In this document: positions 1 through 6,405 of the stretch, one piece after another
How positions within the stretch are numbered: position 1 is the stretch's first letter
How the letters are laid out: every line of letters begins with the position of its first letter
NCBI GenBank assembly: GCA_949878535.1
Contig: CATLAS010000030.1
Coordinates: 1 to 7,996, forward strand
Length of the DNA: 7,996 nucleotides
Source: an uncultured Eubacteriales bacterium
Lineage (GTDB): Bacteria > Bacillota > Clostridia > Oscillospirales > CAG-272
Direction: 5' to 3'
Position numbers and translations under genes: made by a program
Notes under the pieces: generated by a model
The model's input: only the letters and a program-made list of their open reading frames with translations
Databases searched by the model: none
Told to the model about the DNA's origin: nothing

Positions 1-35
1 TAAAGGGGGCATCCCACACAGGACGAGTATAAAAA

Positions 36-192
36 GGCCCCCTTGTGCAAAGGGGGCTGTCAGCTAAGCGCAGCGTGCTGACTGGGGGATTGTTAGTAAT
101 ACTGTCGATTTATTCATACTTCAAACTGATAGCAGGACAATCCCTCCGTCATGCCTGCGGCATGCCACCTCCCTTTACACAAGGGAGGCTTT
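36..192. repeat. Palindromic element copy A
   Basis: One of three intergenic elements built as hairpin-hairpin-core-hairpin-hairpin. Outer left hairpin: GCCCCCTT/AAGGGGGC (37-57). Inner left: GTCAGC/GCTGAC (59-82). Core 89-141, bounded by ATTGT and ACAAT. Inner right: CATGCC/GGCATG (150-164). Outer right: CTCCCTT/AAGGGAG (169-187). The core aligns with copies B and C when read in reverse complement, so A lies in the opposite orientation. Inner left and right hairpins have unrelated stems. No ORF or transposase is present. Confidence 0.8.
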
Positions 193-212
193 AAAGTTTG
201 GTAGGAACCTGC

Positions 213-292
213 GGGCCCCTTTGCACAAGGGGGCCTTTATTTATAGTTGAGTATCTTGGAGCCGCACAGCGGATCCTCACATGGGAGGCTTG
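213..292. repeat. Solo end hairpins next to copy A
   Basis: GGCCCC TTTGCACAA GGGGGCC at about 213-235 repeats the outer hairpin of the palindromic elements without core or inner hairpins. A second weaker one lies at 273-292 (ATCCTCACATGGGAGGCTT), nearly the same as one at 6374-6392. They look like remnants or partial copies of the same family. Confidence 0.55.
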
Positions 293-304
293 TTGTATTT
301 TATA

Positions 305-478
305 GAAGCCTATGGTGTATTACTTCTCTGTGGAGTCACGTAGCAGGTCCTTGCAAGGAAACCTTGCGAATTTGTAATTTGCCGACCTGTTTCAGAGGGC
401 TTGTGAAATGCGCTCGCACAGGGTAGCCGATAAAGTTTGAAATGAATAAAGGAACTTTCTCCGCGAAGGAAGTTTTTT
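305..478 (+). ncRNA. Candidate structured RNA, unassigned
   Basis: A protein-free stretch on the + strand with several clear helices: 344-349 pairs with 384-389 (CAGGTC/GACCTG). This encloses a perfect GCAAGG-AAA-CCTTGC hairpin (353-367). A further arm pairs GGCTTGTG (398-405) with CACA and AGCC (417-427). The 5' segment 322-335 (ACTTC, GTGGAG) can pair with the 3' end 459-473 (CTCCGC, GAAGT) and close the whole structure. It ends in a terminator hairpin and six Ts and converges on icd. Its size (about 160-175 nt) and closed shape are compatible with a 6S-like RNA, but I cannot confirm this from recognised conserved sequence. It might also be the 3' untranslated end of a gene to the left. I do not see a convincing promoter. 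Confidence 0.4.
453..478 (+). terminator. Rho-independent terminator, + strand
   Basis: AACTTTC (453-459) pairs with GGAAGTT (468-474) around an eight-base loop and is followed by TTTTTT (473-478). It points toward the convergent icd terminator, so the pair separates icd from whatever is transcribed rightward from the left of the window. Confidence 0.7.
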
Positions 479-494
479 CAATTTTCAAATAAAG

Positions 495-526
495 AAAAAG
501 CCGCATGGGTATCCATACGGCTTTTA
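495..526 (-). terminator. Rho-independent terminator of icd
   Basis: On the minus strand, a few bases after the icd stop codon, a near-perfect stem pairs AAAGCCGTATGG with CCATGCGGCTTT around a short loop and is followed by CTTTTTCTTT. The stem is A-rich on the 5' side and T-rich on the 3' side, so it could also work weakly on the + strand. Confidence 0.88.
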
Positions 527-537
527 TTATCACAAAC

Positions 538-1749
538 TTATCCCAAAAGAGTATCCAAACGTTTGCCGATTTCCTGCAAAAATTCTTCTGTATCCACCTT
601 GCGCTTGTTTTCCAGATCAGACAGAATAAACAGGTCTCCTGTCATGACACCATCCTCAATGGTAGCAATCGTTGCCTTTTCCAGCATGTCTGCATAATTG
701 CAAAGATCCGACAAATTGTCCAGCTCACCCCGCTTACGCAGTGCGCCAGACCATGCAAAAATGGTAGCCACACTGTTGGTGGAAGTCTTTTCACCCTTCA
801 AATGCTTGTAGTAATGACGCTGCACAGTACCATGGGCTGCCTCATACTCATATGCACCGTCCGGAGATACCAGAACGCTGGTCATCATGCCAAGACTACC
901 GTAGGCAGTGGCGACCATATCACTCATTACGTCCCCATCGTAGTTTTTACATGCCCAGATGTATCCGCCGTTGCTGCGGACTACACGGGACACAGCATCA
1001 TCAATGAGGGTATAGAAATATTCAATCCCCAGTGCATCAAATTTCTCTTTGTATTCCGTCTCAAAGATTTCTGCAAAGATATCTTTGAACCGGTGATCAT
1101 ATTTTTTGGAAATGGTATCTTTGGTGGCAAACCACAAATCCTGTTTGGTGTCCAATGCATAATTGAAGCAGCTGCGTGCAAAGCTTGCAATGGAACGGTC
1201 TGTATTGTGCATGCCCTGAATCACGCCGTCACCGTCAAAGGAATGAATCAGCTGGCGGGTTTCATTGCCCTGGGCATCTGTGCAGACAAGTTCGCATTTA
1301 CTTCCTGCGGGAACCTGCATTTCTGTATTTTTGTAAACATCGCCGTATGCGTGACGTGCAATCGTGATCGGCTTTGTCCATGTAGGTATGTAAGGATTGA
1401 TTCCTTTGGCAAGAATCGGTGCACGGAACACAGTGCCGTCCAGAATTGCGCGGATAGTTCCATTGGGGCTTTTCCACATTTCTTTCAGGTTATATTCCGG
1501 CATACGTGCAGCGTTTGGTGTAATGGTTGCACATTTCACTGCAACGCCGTATTTTTTGGTTGCCTCTGCAGCGTCGATGGTGACTTGATCATCGGTATCG
1601 TTTCTGCAAACCAGACCCAGATCATAGTACTCACTTTTCAGATTAACGTGGGGGCAGATCAGAATATCTTTGATCATCTGCCAGATCACCCGCGTCATTT
1701 CGTCTCCGTCCATCTCTACCAGAGGCGTTTTCATTTCGATTTTTGCCAT
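538..1749 (-). CDS. icd: NADP-dependent isocitrate dehydrogenase (type II, eukaryote-like)
   Basis: Oxidatively decarboxylates isocitrate to 2-oxoglutarate with reduction of NADP+ in the cytoplasm, supplying carbon skeleton for glutamate and NADPH. The 403-residue protein matches the homodimeric type II family typical of eukaryotes and some bacteria. Visible landmarks: [11 protein letters not shown] near residues 13-23, SPNGTIR at 94-100, RHAYGD with catalytic Tyr135, TKDT with catalytic Lys210, metal-binding Asp at 250/251 and in NYDGDVMSD (269-277), and [10 protein letters not shown] (304-313). Arg311-His312 there correspond to the pair that binds the NADP 2'-phosphate in this family, so NADP preference is inferred. 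The frame also has an ATG at 1758, but it directly abuts the GGAAGG ribosome binding site. The ATG at 1749 sits 9 bases downstream of that site and gives the usual MAKIEMKTP start. It lies 66 bases after recR, same strand, and ends at a clear terminator. No truncation is seen. Confidence 0.96.
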   Translation of the reverse strand: MAKIEMKTPLVEMDGDEMTRVIWQMIKDILICPHVNLKSEYYDLGLVCRNDTDDQVTIDAAEATKKYGVAVKCATITPNAARMPEYNLKEMWKSPNGTIRAILDGTVFRAPILAKGINPYIPTWTKPITIARHAYGDVYKNTEMQVPAGSKCELVCTDAQGNETRQLIHSFDGDGVIQGMHNTDRSIASFARSCFNYALDTKQDLWFATKDTISKKYDHRFKDIFAEIFETEYKEKFDALGIEYFYTLIDDAVSRVVRSNGGYIWACKNYDGDVMSDMVATAYGSLGMMTSVLVSPDGAYEYEAAHGTVQRHYYKHLKGEKTSTNSVATIFAWSGALRKRGELDNLSDLCNYADMLEKATIATIEDGVMTGDLFILSDLENKRKVDTEEFLQEIGKRLDTLLG

Positions 1750-1790
1750 AGGTTTCATCCTTCCGTGTGTATATTTGTTTTGCGTTTGCT

Positions 1791-1799
1791 ATTCTAACA
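1791..1799 (-). promoter_or_regulatory. Possible extended -10 promoter for icd
   Basis: In the recR-icd gap the minus strand reads TGTTAGAAT, an extended -10 (TG-N-TAGAAT) about 40 bases upstream of the icd start. The hexamer at the -35 distance is poor (GTAAAA). It would allow icd to be transcribed apart from the dnaX-ybaB-recR message, but read-through from recR is equally possible because no terminator is seen in the gap. Confidence 0.35.
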
Positions 1800-1815
1800 T
1801 GTGTGCGATTTGATT

Positions 1816-2433
1816 TTACTCAGTAGCATTTGTTTGATTCATGCTGTAGCGCCCTTCAATGGCACGGCGCAGGGTGATTTCGTCTGCATATTCCAAATCC
1901 CCGCCTACCGGCATACCGTTTGCAATCCGGCTCACCCGCACGCCAAGAGGAGCGATCAGCCGGGACAGATACATTGCTGTGGTTTCTCCTTCGGGGGTGG
2001 GATTGGTAGCAAGAATTACTTCTGTCACACTGCCGTCCAGTCGGGAAATCAGTTCCCTGATTTTCAGCTTTTCCGGACCAATTCCTTTCATGGGAGAGAT
2101 AACGCCGTGAAGCACATGATACAGCCCATTGTATTCATTCATTTTTTCCAACGCCATTGCTGCACGGAAATCTTCGACCACGCAAATGGTACTTTTGTCT
2201 CTGCCCGGTGCAGCGCATACGGGACAAAGATCTGACGCAGAAATATTTTGACAGCATTTGCAAAATCCGATTTCTGTTTTTGCAGCTATCAGCGCCTGGG
2301 AAAATGCTTGTACGTCTTCATCGGGGAGATCCAGTACGCTGAGCGTCAGACGCATGGCAGTCTTCCTGCCGATACCATCCAGCCGCCGGAACATATCGCA
2401 CAGCCGTTCAATCTGTTCTGGATAAACTGCCAT
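1816..2433 (-). CDS. recR: Recombination mediator protein RecR
   Basis: RecR works with RecO (and RecF) to load RecA onto SSB-coated single-stranded DNA during gap repair. The 205-residue protein is the usual family length and complete. Domains in order: N-terminal helix-hairpin-helix (LDGIGRKTAMRL, about 18-29), a C4 zinc finger (Cys58, Cys61, Cys70, Cys73), a Toprim domain beginning at ICVVED (about 83-88) with the conserved ATNPTPEGETTA at 142-153, and the C-terminal GMPVGGDLEYADE segment (173-185). The start codon lies two bases after the ybaB stop with only a weak upstream GGA. Translational coupling to ybaB is therefore likely. The gene follows dnaX and ybaB in the order conserved across Firmicutes, which supports co-transcription. 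Confidence 0.97.
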   Translation of the reverse strand: MAVYPEQIERLCDMFRRLDGIGRKTAMRLTLSVLDLPDEDVQAFSQALIAAKTEIGFCKCCQNISASDLCPVCAAPGRDKSTICVVEDFRAAMALEKMNEYNGLYHVLHGVISPMKGIGPEKLKIRELISRLDGSVTEVILATNPTPEGETTAMYLSRLIAPLGVRVSRIANGMPVGGDLEYADEITLRRAIEGRYSMNQTNATE

Positions 2434-2435
2434 AA

Positions 2436-2792
2436 TTAAAGCATTCCGGGAAGCCCCATGCCGCTCAGGGGCCCAGTAACTTTCCCCATTTCCGCATTGT
2501 TTGTATCGGATACGGTTTTAATCGCTTCGTTGATTGCGGCAGTCAATATATCCTGCAGGGTTTCGATATCGTCCGGGTCAACAATTTCCGGGCTGATTTC
2601 CAGACCGCTGACTTCCAGCTTACCGTTGATTTTCACTTTAACAGCGCCGCCGCCTGCACTGATGTCATATTCCTTTTCATCCAGTTCTTCCTGGAGGGCT
2701 GCCATGTCCTCCTGCATTTTCTGTGCTTGCTTCAGCATGTCCTGCATATTGCCCATGCCGCCGCCCCGTCCCTGGGGAAGTCTTGCTTTCAT
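2436..2792 (-). CDS. ybaB: YbaB/EbfC family nucleoid-associated protein
   Basis: A small DNA-binding, nucleoid-associated protein of the YbaB/EbfC family (YaaK in B. subtilis), which acts as a dimer; its exact role is still poorly defined in the family. The 118-residue product shows the family pattern. It has a Gly/Met-rich N-terminus (residues about 9-20), then an amphipathic helix (MQDMLKQAQKMQEDMAALQEEL, about 16-37, quoted here only as landmarks). Next come the beta-strand core with SAGGGAVKVKINGKLEV (about 45-61) and ISPEIVDPDDIETLQDILTAA, and a Gly/Met-rich tail. The start is well supported by GGAGG eight bases upstream of the ATG. It lies 26 bases after dnaX and two bases before recR, the classical dnaX-ybaB-recR cluster. 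Confidence 0.95.
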   Translation of the reverse strand: MKARLPQGRGGGMGNMQDMLKQAQKMQEDMAALQEELDEKEYDISAGGGAVKVKINGKLEVSGLEISPEIVDPDDIETLQDILTAAINEAIKTVSDTNNAEMGKVTGPLSGMGLPGML

Positions 2793-2818
2793 AGTTGGTT
2801 CCTCCGTTATATAATCTG

Positions 2819-4390
2819 TTAAAGCAGCTTTCCGATTTCGTCTGCCGGATCTGCTTCTTTTGCGCCAGCGGCTTTTGCCTCCACAATTACACTTGCTTTA
2901 CCGTCTGTGATTTTTGCCAGAGCAAAAGCGCTTGCAACTGCTTCTTTTGCATCTGCCTGACCCAGCAAAGATGCAGCAAAATTGTCTGCGCAGATATAAA
3001 GCGTTCTGCCGTCGGCAGAGGTACAAATATCTGCCCCGGTGAGAAATCCGGCGAGTCCTTTATGACCTTCATCCAGTCGTGAAAGCGCCTCGCTGATATC
3101 CCGCACTTTTTGGGTTGTGCTATCGCTTGCCGCTGTTTTTATATCTCTTTTCGGCGGCTTTGCAGCGGGTGCTGCTTCTTGAACTGCTGGTTCTTCTTTT
3201 ATAGGTGCCGGTGTTGCTTTGGATACAGGAGCACCCATGTCGATCAGTGCCAGTTTGTCTTCCAGTGCGGAAATCCTTGCGGCCATTGCCTCCGGGGTGA
3301 CGTCCAACTGGGGTTTGCACATTTTTAAAAGTGCAAGTTCTGCCGTCATCCGCTTTGTTGCTGGGGTGCGCGCCATTTTGGCTGCTGCATCGTCCAGTAA
3401 GCTGCATATGTGAATCAGCCGTGGCATGGTAAATTTTTCTGCTGCATCGGTGAGAATTTCCAGTTCCTGAACAGTTAAATCCAGATATGCCGCTGGATCC
3501 GGCGCATATTTACAAATGAGCATATCTCGCACAAAGGAAAGCAGCTCTTGCCAGTAAACAGAAATATCTTTCGCAGAGGATACTACTTCCGATACAATGC
3601 CGAACAATGCACCTATATCTTCCTGTGCCACATAGGTCAGCGCTTTGGCGGCCGCATCATAACCGGACAGCCCGAGAAGTTCTCTGACCTGCTCCGCCGT
3701 AATATCTCTGCCGCCTGCGCCGCACAGCTCCATAAGTCCGATGGCGTCCCGCATGCCGCCTTGTGCCTGCCGCGCCAGCAAAATTGCCGCATCTTCGGAC
3801 AGAGTCATATTTTCCTGCCCAGCGATATAAGTGAGCCGTTGGGCAATGACTTTCACATCAATCCGGTGAAAATCAAACCGCTGACAGCGGGATATAATGG
3901 TCGCCGGGAGCTTTTGCAGTTCTGTGGTGGCAAGGATAAATACAACATGCTCCGGCGGTTCTTCTATGGTTTTCAGCAATGCATTGAAAGCACCTTGGGA
4001 AAGCATGTGTACCTCATCGATGATATACACTTTCCGTTTCAGCATTGCGGGGGTGTAGGATGCTTCGTCACAAATTTGACGGATCGCGTCTACACCGTTG
4101 TTGGAAGCGGCATCCATTTCGATTACATCGGTTGCGGTGCCGGCTGCGATTTCCCGGCAGGCTGCGCATTGTCCGCAGGGACTGCCGTCCTTTGGCGCTT
4201 CGCAGTTGATTGCCCGGGCAAGGATTTTTGCACAGGTAGTTTTACCTGTGCCCCGGGATCCACAAAACAGATATGCGTGGGAAACACTGCTGTGCTCTAC
4301 TTCATACCGGAGTACATCGGTGATATGCTGCTGTCCGTAAACATCGTCAAACGTGACGGGACGGTATTTTCGGTATAAAGCCTGATGCAT
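2819..4390 (-). CDS. dnaX: DNA polymerase III subunit gamma/tau (clamp loader ATPase)
   Basis: DnaX is the ATPase of the clamp loader that puts the beta clamp on DNA and, through its C-terminal region, ties polymerase III to the replisome. The 523-residue protein opens with the family signature ALYRKYRPVTFDDVYGQ. It shows Walker A GSRGTGKT (44-51), four zinc-ligand cysteines (63, 72, 75, 78), Walker B VYIIDEVHML (121-130), sensor 1 LATTE (153-157) and the SRC arginine-finger motif (167-169). AAA+ lid and collar domains follow to about 360. A Pro/Ala/Lys-rich linker (about 400-445) then precedes a tau-like C-terminal domain. The open frame continues upstream to 4576 through the SRP RNA, but homology begins at the ATG at 4390, preceded by AGAAAGG 12 bases away. 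No A-rich slippery heptamer was seen, so a frameshifted short gamma form is not expected. Confidence 0.96.
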   Translation of the reverse strand: MHQALYRKYRPVTFDDVYGQQHITDVLRYEVEHSSVSHAYLFCGSRGTGKTTCAKILARAINCEAPKDGSPCGQCAACREIAAGTATDVIEMDAASNNGVDAIRQICDEASYTPAMLKRKVYIIDEVHMLSQGAFNALLKTIEEPPEHVVFILATTELQKLPATIISRCQRFDFHRIDVKVIAQRLTYIAGQENMTLSEDAAILLARQAQGGMRDAIGLMELCGAGGRDITAEQVRELLGLSGYDAAAKALTYVAQEDIGALFGIVSEVVSSAKDISVYWQELLSFVRDMLICKYAPDPAAYLDLTVQELEILTDAAEKFTMPRLIHICSLLDDAAAKMARTPATKRMTAELALLKMCKPQLDVTPEAMAARISALEDKLALIDMGAPVSKATPAPIKEEPAVQEAAPAAKPPKRDIKTAASDSTTQKVRDISEALSRLDEGHKGLAGFLTGADICTSADGRTLYICADNFAASLLGQADAKEAVASAFALAKITDGKASVIVEAKAAGAKEADPADEIGKLL

Positions 4391-4424
4391 TGTGTTACCA
4401 TGCCTTTCTGTAAGATTGTGCGGA

Positions 4425-4460
4425 TATTTATAAAAACAATACGAGCCTCTAAGAAAGGCC
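4425..4460 (-). terminator. Possible weak terminator at the SRP RNA 3' end
   Basis: The 3' strand of the SRP closing helix can fold locally (GCCTTT with GAGGC and neighbours, about six pairs including a G-T) and runs into TTGTTTTTAT at about 4429-4438. This could end part of the transcripts before dnaX while the rest read through. The local stem is modest, so this is tentative. Confidence 0.4.
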
Positions 4461-4747
4461 ATACACCTGTAATTCGGAAAGACCTTCTGCGCGACATCAT
4501 ACTGACTGCTCAGGACAGGCACCCCGGCGGCACATCGGGTAAACTGCTTAATGCTGCTTGGTTCCCCACCTGACATGGTTCACAGCCGCCGATTGCGCCG
4601 GGACCCGTCCCTCAACACAGAAAAAGTATGATACAGACCGTAAAAGGTCAGCCCTCCTAACAGGATGCCACCCCTGCGTATAGCGGATTTCAGGTGCAAG
4701 GGCCCGCTAATCCCCCGGCTGGTATGGCCTTTCTCCGAGGCTCGTAT
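4439..4747 (-). ncRNA. ffs: Signal recognition particle RNA, large bacterial type
   Basis: This is the RNA scaffold of the signal recognition particle. It binds Ffh and directs ribosomes making membrane or secreted proteins to FtsY and SecYEG. On the minus strand, the conserved helix 8 apex is present around 4535-4585: TGAACCATGTCAGG, then a GGAA tetraloop (4562-4565) closed by GG/CC, then AAGCAGCATTAAG. Upstream, 4650-4720 matches the B. subtilis scRNA Alu domain as I recall it: TAGCGG, CCTTGCACCTG, AATCCGCT, GCAGGG. The two ends form a long helix: AATACGAGCCTC at the 5' end pairs with the 3' end, and after one mismatch the pairing continues through AGAAAGGCCATAC. This gives about 27 base pairs and sets the approximate boundaries (about 309 nt). 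In B. subtilis such ends are trimmed by RNase III; the same is plausible here. dnaX follows 48 bases downstream. Confidence 0.93.
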
Positions 4748-4778
4748 TTTATGTCTGCCCAAATTGGCAGGCAACAAT

Positions 4779-4810
4779 ATTATAATAACACAAAACGAAT
4801 AAAAATGCAA
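4779..4810 (-). promoter_or_regulatory. Likely promoter of the SRP RNA (and dnaX operon)
   Basis: An AT-rich minus-strand stretch 30-60 bases upstream of the SRP RNA 5' end contains TTGCAT (4805-4810), 17 bases, then TATTAT, overlapping a perfect TATAAT at 4779-4784. Transcription would start near 4772, leaving a leader of about 25 bases that holds a small hairpin (CTGCC/GGCAG, about 4754-4769). The -10 is strong; the choice of -35 is uncertain. Confidence 0.6.
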
Positions 4811-4966
4811 TTATTTTTGTAGAAAAAATCAAAGAGGGATGTGGTTTAGGCGGATTTTAACCATCTTCTCTGATATTTCCACACAGTACAAACTTACTCT
4901 TGTGAGGAGATCTGGTCTGCAGACTTCCAAAGAAGTGATACAGTGCAAGTTTTTACCAAACGCTAT
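4811..4966. other. Intergenic stretch with nothing recognised
   Basis: About 155 bases between the SRP RNA promoter region and repeat copy B. Open frames here (for example 4839-5105 on + and 4829-5041 on minus) run into the repeat, lack convincing ribosome binding sites and encode no recognisable protein. I see no RNA gene or terminator that I can support. Confidence 0.5.
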
Positions 4967-5137
4967 AAGCCTCCTCCCAGCAAAAGGAGGTGGCACGGTC
5001 AAGCGTAGCGATCGTGTCGAAGGAATTGTCCCTGCTATCATTTTAATGGCACTGCAAATCGATAGTTGTGCTATACAATCCCCCCGTCACGATCGCTACG
5101 CTTGACCGTGACACCCCCCTTTGCACAAGGGGGGCTT
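4967..5137. repeat. Palindromic element copy B
   Basis: The most symmetrical copy. It starts AAGCCTCC and ends GGGGCTT. Outer hairpins are CCTCC/GGAGG on the left and CCCCCC/GGGGGG around TTTGCACAA on the right. The inner arms 4994-5016 and 5088-5110 are perfect 23-base inverted complements of each other, and each can also fold alone (CACGGTC with GATCGTG). The core is 5025-5079, bounded by ATTGT and ACAAT, with an internal CTATC...GATAG pair. It lies between the hprK 3' end and the SRP RNA promoter. Confidence 0.85.
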
Positions 5138-5162
5138 ATACGTTTAAGCAGAATTGTGCGGG

Positions 5163-5187
5163 AGCTCCCTTTACACAAGGGTGCCTT
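5163..5187. repeat. Solo end hairpin after hprK
   Basis: GCTCCCTTTACACAAGGGTGCC repeats the outer hairpin sequence of copy A (CTCCCTTTACACAAGGGAG) about 30 bases beyond the hprK stop codon. On the + strand it is followed by TTTT. It could help end hprK or rightward transcripts, but a T tract is lacking on the hprK strand. Confidence 0.5.
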
Positions 5188-5216
5188 TTGAAGTTGTGCT
5201 ATACGGGGAGCACCCA

Positions 5217-6155
5217 TTACAATGCGTTGGGTTCCAGATTCATCTGACTTTTCAGTTTTTCGTCAAATTCCTTTGCAGTGTTCACGCCCATGCGTTTTTG
5301 ACGGTTGTTCATAGCCGCGATTTCCAAAATTACCGCAAGGTTTCGACCTGGCTTAACCGGCACGATCAAGGAAGGAATGCGTATGCCCATTATATCTACA
5401 AATGTGTCGTCAATTCCGAGCCGTTCATACAGTTTGCCCTGTTCCCACGGCTCAAATTCCACTACCAGATCGACCTTTTCCGATTCTTTGACCGCACCCA
5501 TACCAAACAACTGCCGCACATCTACAATGCCGATGCCGCGCAGCTCTATGTAATGGCGGATCAGAGGCGGTGCTGTTCCTACGATGGATTTGGCGGACAC
5601 TCTGCGCAGTTCCACTGCATCGTCTGCAATCAGACGGTGTCCACGCTTGATCAGTTCAATTGCAGTTTCGCTTTTGCCGACGCCGGAATCACCTACGATA
5701 AGGATTCCTTCTCCGTATACTTCCACTAAAACACCGTGCCGCATAATCGTGGGAGCCAGCTGCACGTTCAGATATGCAATCAGTGCGGCCATAAATTCGC
5801 TGGTGTTGGCGTCTGTCCACAAAACGGCAACCTTATGTTTTTCAGCAGCTTCCAGCACAATATCGTCTACAGGATTTTTGTGGGTGTAGATGATCGCTGG
5901 CGGATGACAGGACAACAGCGCTTCGATCCGTGCTCTGCGATCTTCTATACTCAGATTTTGCAGATATGCGTGCTCAGTGGTTCCCACAACCTGAATACGA
6001 TCTGCTTCAAAGCAGTCATAGAATCCCACAAGGGGCAGGGCGGGACGGTTGATTTCCGTTCTGCTGATATTGATTTGGGATGGATCTCCCGGCGTATAAG
6101 ATACGTTTAACTGTAATTCTTTAATAATTGCCTGCAGGGCAACAGATTTTTTCAT
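5217..6155 (-). CDS. hprK: HPr kinase/phosphorylase
   Basis: Bifunctional enzyme that phosphorylates HPr of the PTS on Ser46 using ATP or pyrophosphate, and reverses this by phosphorolysis. It thereby sets carbon catabolite repression through CcpA in Firmicutes. The 312-residue protein has the expected two-part layout. The N-terminal domain spans about 1-130. The catalytic domain carries His140 (RHGVLV), Walker A GDSGVGKS (155-162), the Asp pair 178-179 (ADD), the HPrK signature ELRGIGIVDV (204-213) and the basic loop VPVKPGRN (265-272). These positions match those known for the L. casei enzyme. The frame is open to an ATG at 6218, but the family start MKKSVALQ at 6155 gives normal length. 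A GAAAGG lies 14 bases upstream, rather far. The gene stands alone between two palindromic repeats, without the murB/rapZ/whiA neighbours often seen. Confidence 0.96.
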   Translation of the reverse strand: MKKSVALQAIIKELQLNVSYTPGDPSQINISRTEINRPALPLVGFYDCFEADRIQVVGTTEHAYLQNLSIEDRRARIEALLSCHPPAIIYTHKNPVDDIVLEAAEKHKVAVLWTDANTSEFMAALIAYLNVQLAPTIMRHGVLVEVYGEGILIVGDSGVGKSETAIELIKRGHRLIADDAVELRRVSAKSIVGTAPPLIRHYIELRGIGIVDVRQLFGMGAVKESEKVDLVVEFEPWEQGKLYERLGIDDTFVDIMGIRIPSLIVPVKPGRNLAVILEIAAMNNRQKRMGVNTAKEFDEKLKSQMNLEPNAL

Positions 6156-6213
6156 GAATAAGACCGTAACCTTTCTGCGCGTTTTTACTTGCAAATGTTT
6201 ATAGAGGTATGGT

Positions 6214-6244
6214 ATCATAAATAAAAACAGATTGCAAGCGGCAA
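6214..6244 (-). promoter_or_regulatory. Possible hprK promoter
   Basis: Minus-strand TATGAT (6214-6219) lies about 60 bases before the hprK start, with TTGCCG 19 bases further upstream. The -10 overlaps the alternative upstream ATG at 6218, which would place that codon outside the message and so favours the start at 6155. The -35 match and spacing are poor. Confidence 0.3.
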
Positions 6245-6279
6245 AAGAAATTTACCTGCGCATGATGTTCAAGCATGGT

Positions 6280-6324
6280 TCATATATTTATTGTATAATA
6301 AAAAATATTATTGATGCATTTCAT
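6280..6324 (-). CDS. Possible 14-codon ORF upstream of hprK
   Basis: On the minus strand GGGAGG is followed seven bases later by ATG and an open frame of 14 codons encoding MKCINNIFYYTINI, ending in TGA. The spacing to the ribosome binding site is ideal. The peptide is hydrophobic/aromatic and unknown to me. It lies 125 bases before hprK in an AT-rich region that can fold on itself (AATAATA with TATTATA). It may be a leader peptide, a small protein, or chance. Confidence 0.2.
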   Translation of the reverse strand: MKCINNIFYYTINI

Positions 6325-6373
6325 AATCCACCCTCCCAGTAAAAAGAAACTATCGCATAGTACAAACTCCAAC

Positions 6374-6393
6374 AGCCTCACATAGGAGGCTTT
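6374..6393. repeat. Solo hairpin before copy C
   Basis: AGCCTC and GAGGCT pair around ACATAG and are followed by TT. The sequence CCTCACAT-R-GGAGGCTT recurs at 274-292, linking it to the same repeat family. It could act as a weak + strand terminator. Confidence 0.45.
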
Positions 6394-6405
6394 GCCTTAA
6401 ATGCA

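Noticed and set aside
1..300. Repeated hairpins as a CRISPR array
   Set aside because: Repeats are imperfect, unevenly spaced, palindromic throughout and lack unique spacers of constant length; no cas genes are present.
336..533. 65-residue minus-strand open frame
   Set aside because: It spans both the structured RNA candidate and the icd terminator, with no ribosome binding site or family resemblance.
505..1797. 430-residue + strand open frame opposite icd
   Set aside because: It is the antisense shadow of icd: no ribosome binding site, Cys/His-rich composition, no family resemblance.
3100..3130. Possible programmed frameshift site in dnaX (A-rich minus-strand stretch)
   Set aside because: Only five consecutive A residues are present (CAAAAAG), in a Gln-Lys context, without the heptamer and downstream structure known from E. 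coli.
3548..4378. 276-residue + strand open frame opposite dnaX
   Set aside because: Antisense shadow of dnaX with no recognisable domain.
4391..4576. Upstream extension of the dnaX frame (62 extra residues)
   Set aside because: It overlaps the SRP RNA, has no homology to DnaX, and the family start is at 4390.
4840..4870. tRNA T-arm-like sequence on the minus strand (GGTTAAAATCC)
   Set aside because: The flanking bases do not form a T stem, and no anticodon arm, D arm or acceptor stem could be found.
4839..5105. 88-residue + strand open frame and the opposing 70-residue frame
   Set aside because: Both run into palindromic copy B, have no clear start signal and look like intergenic chance frames.
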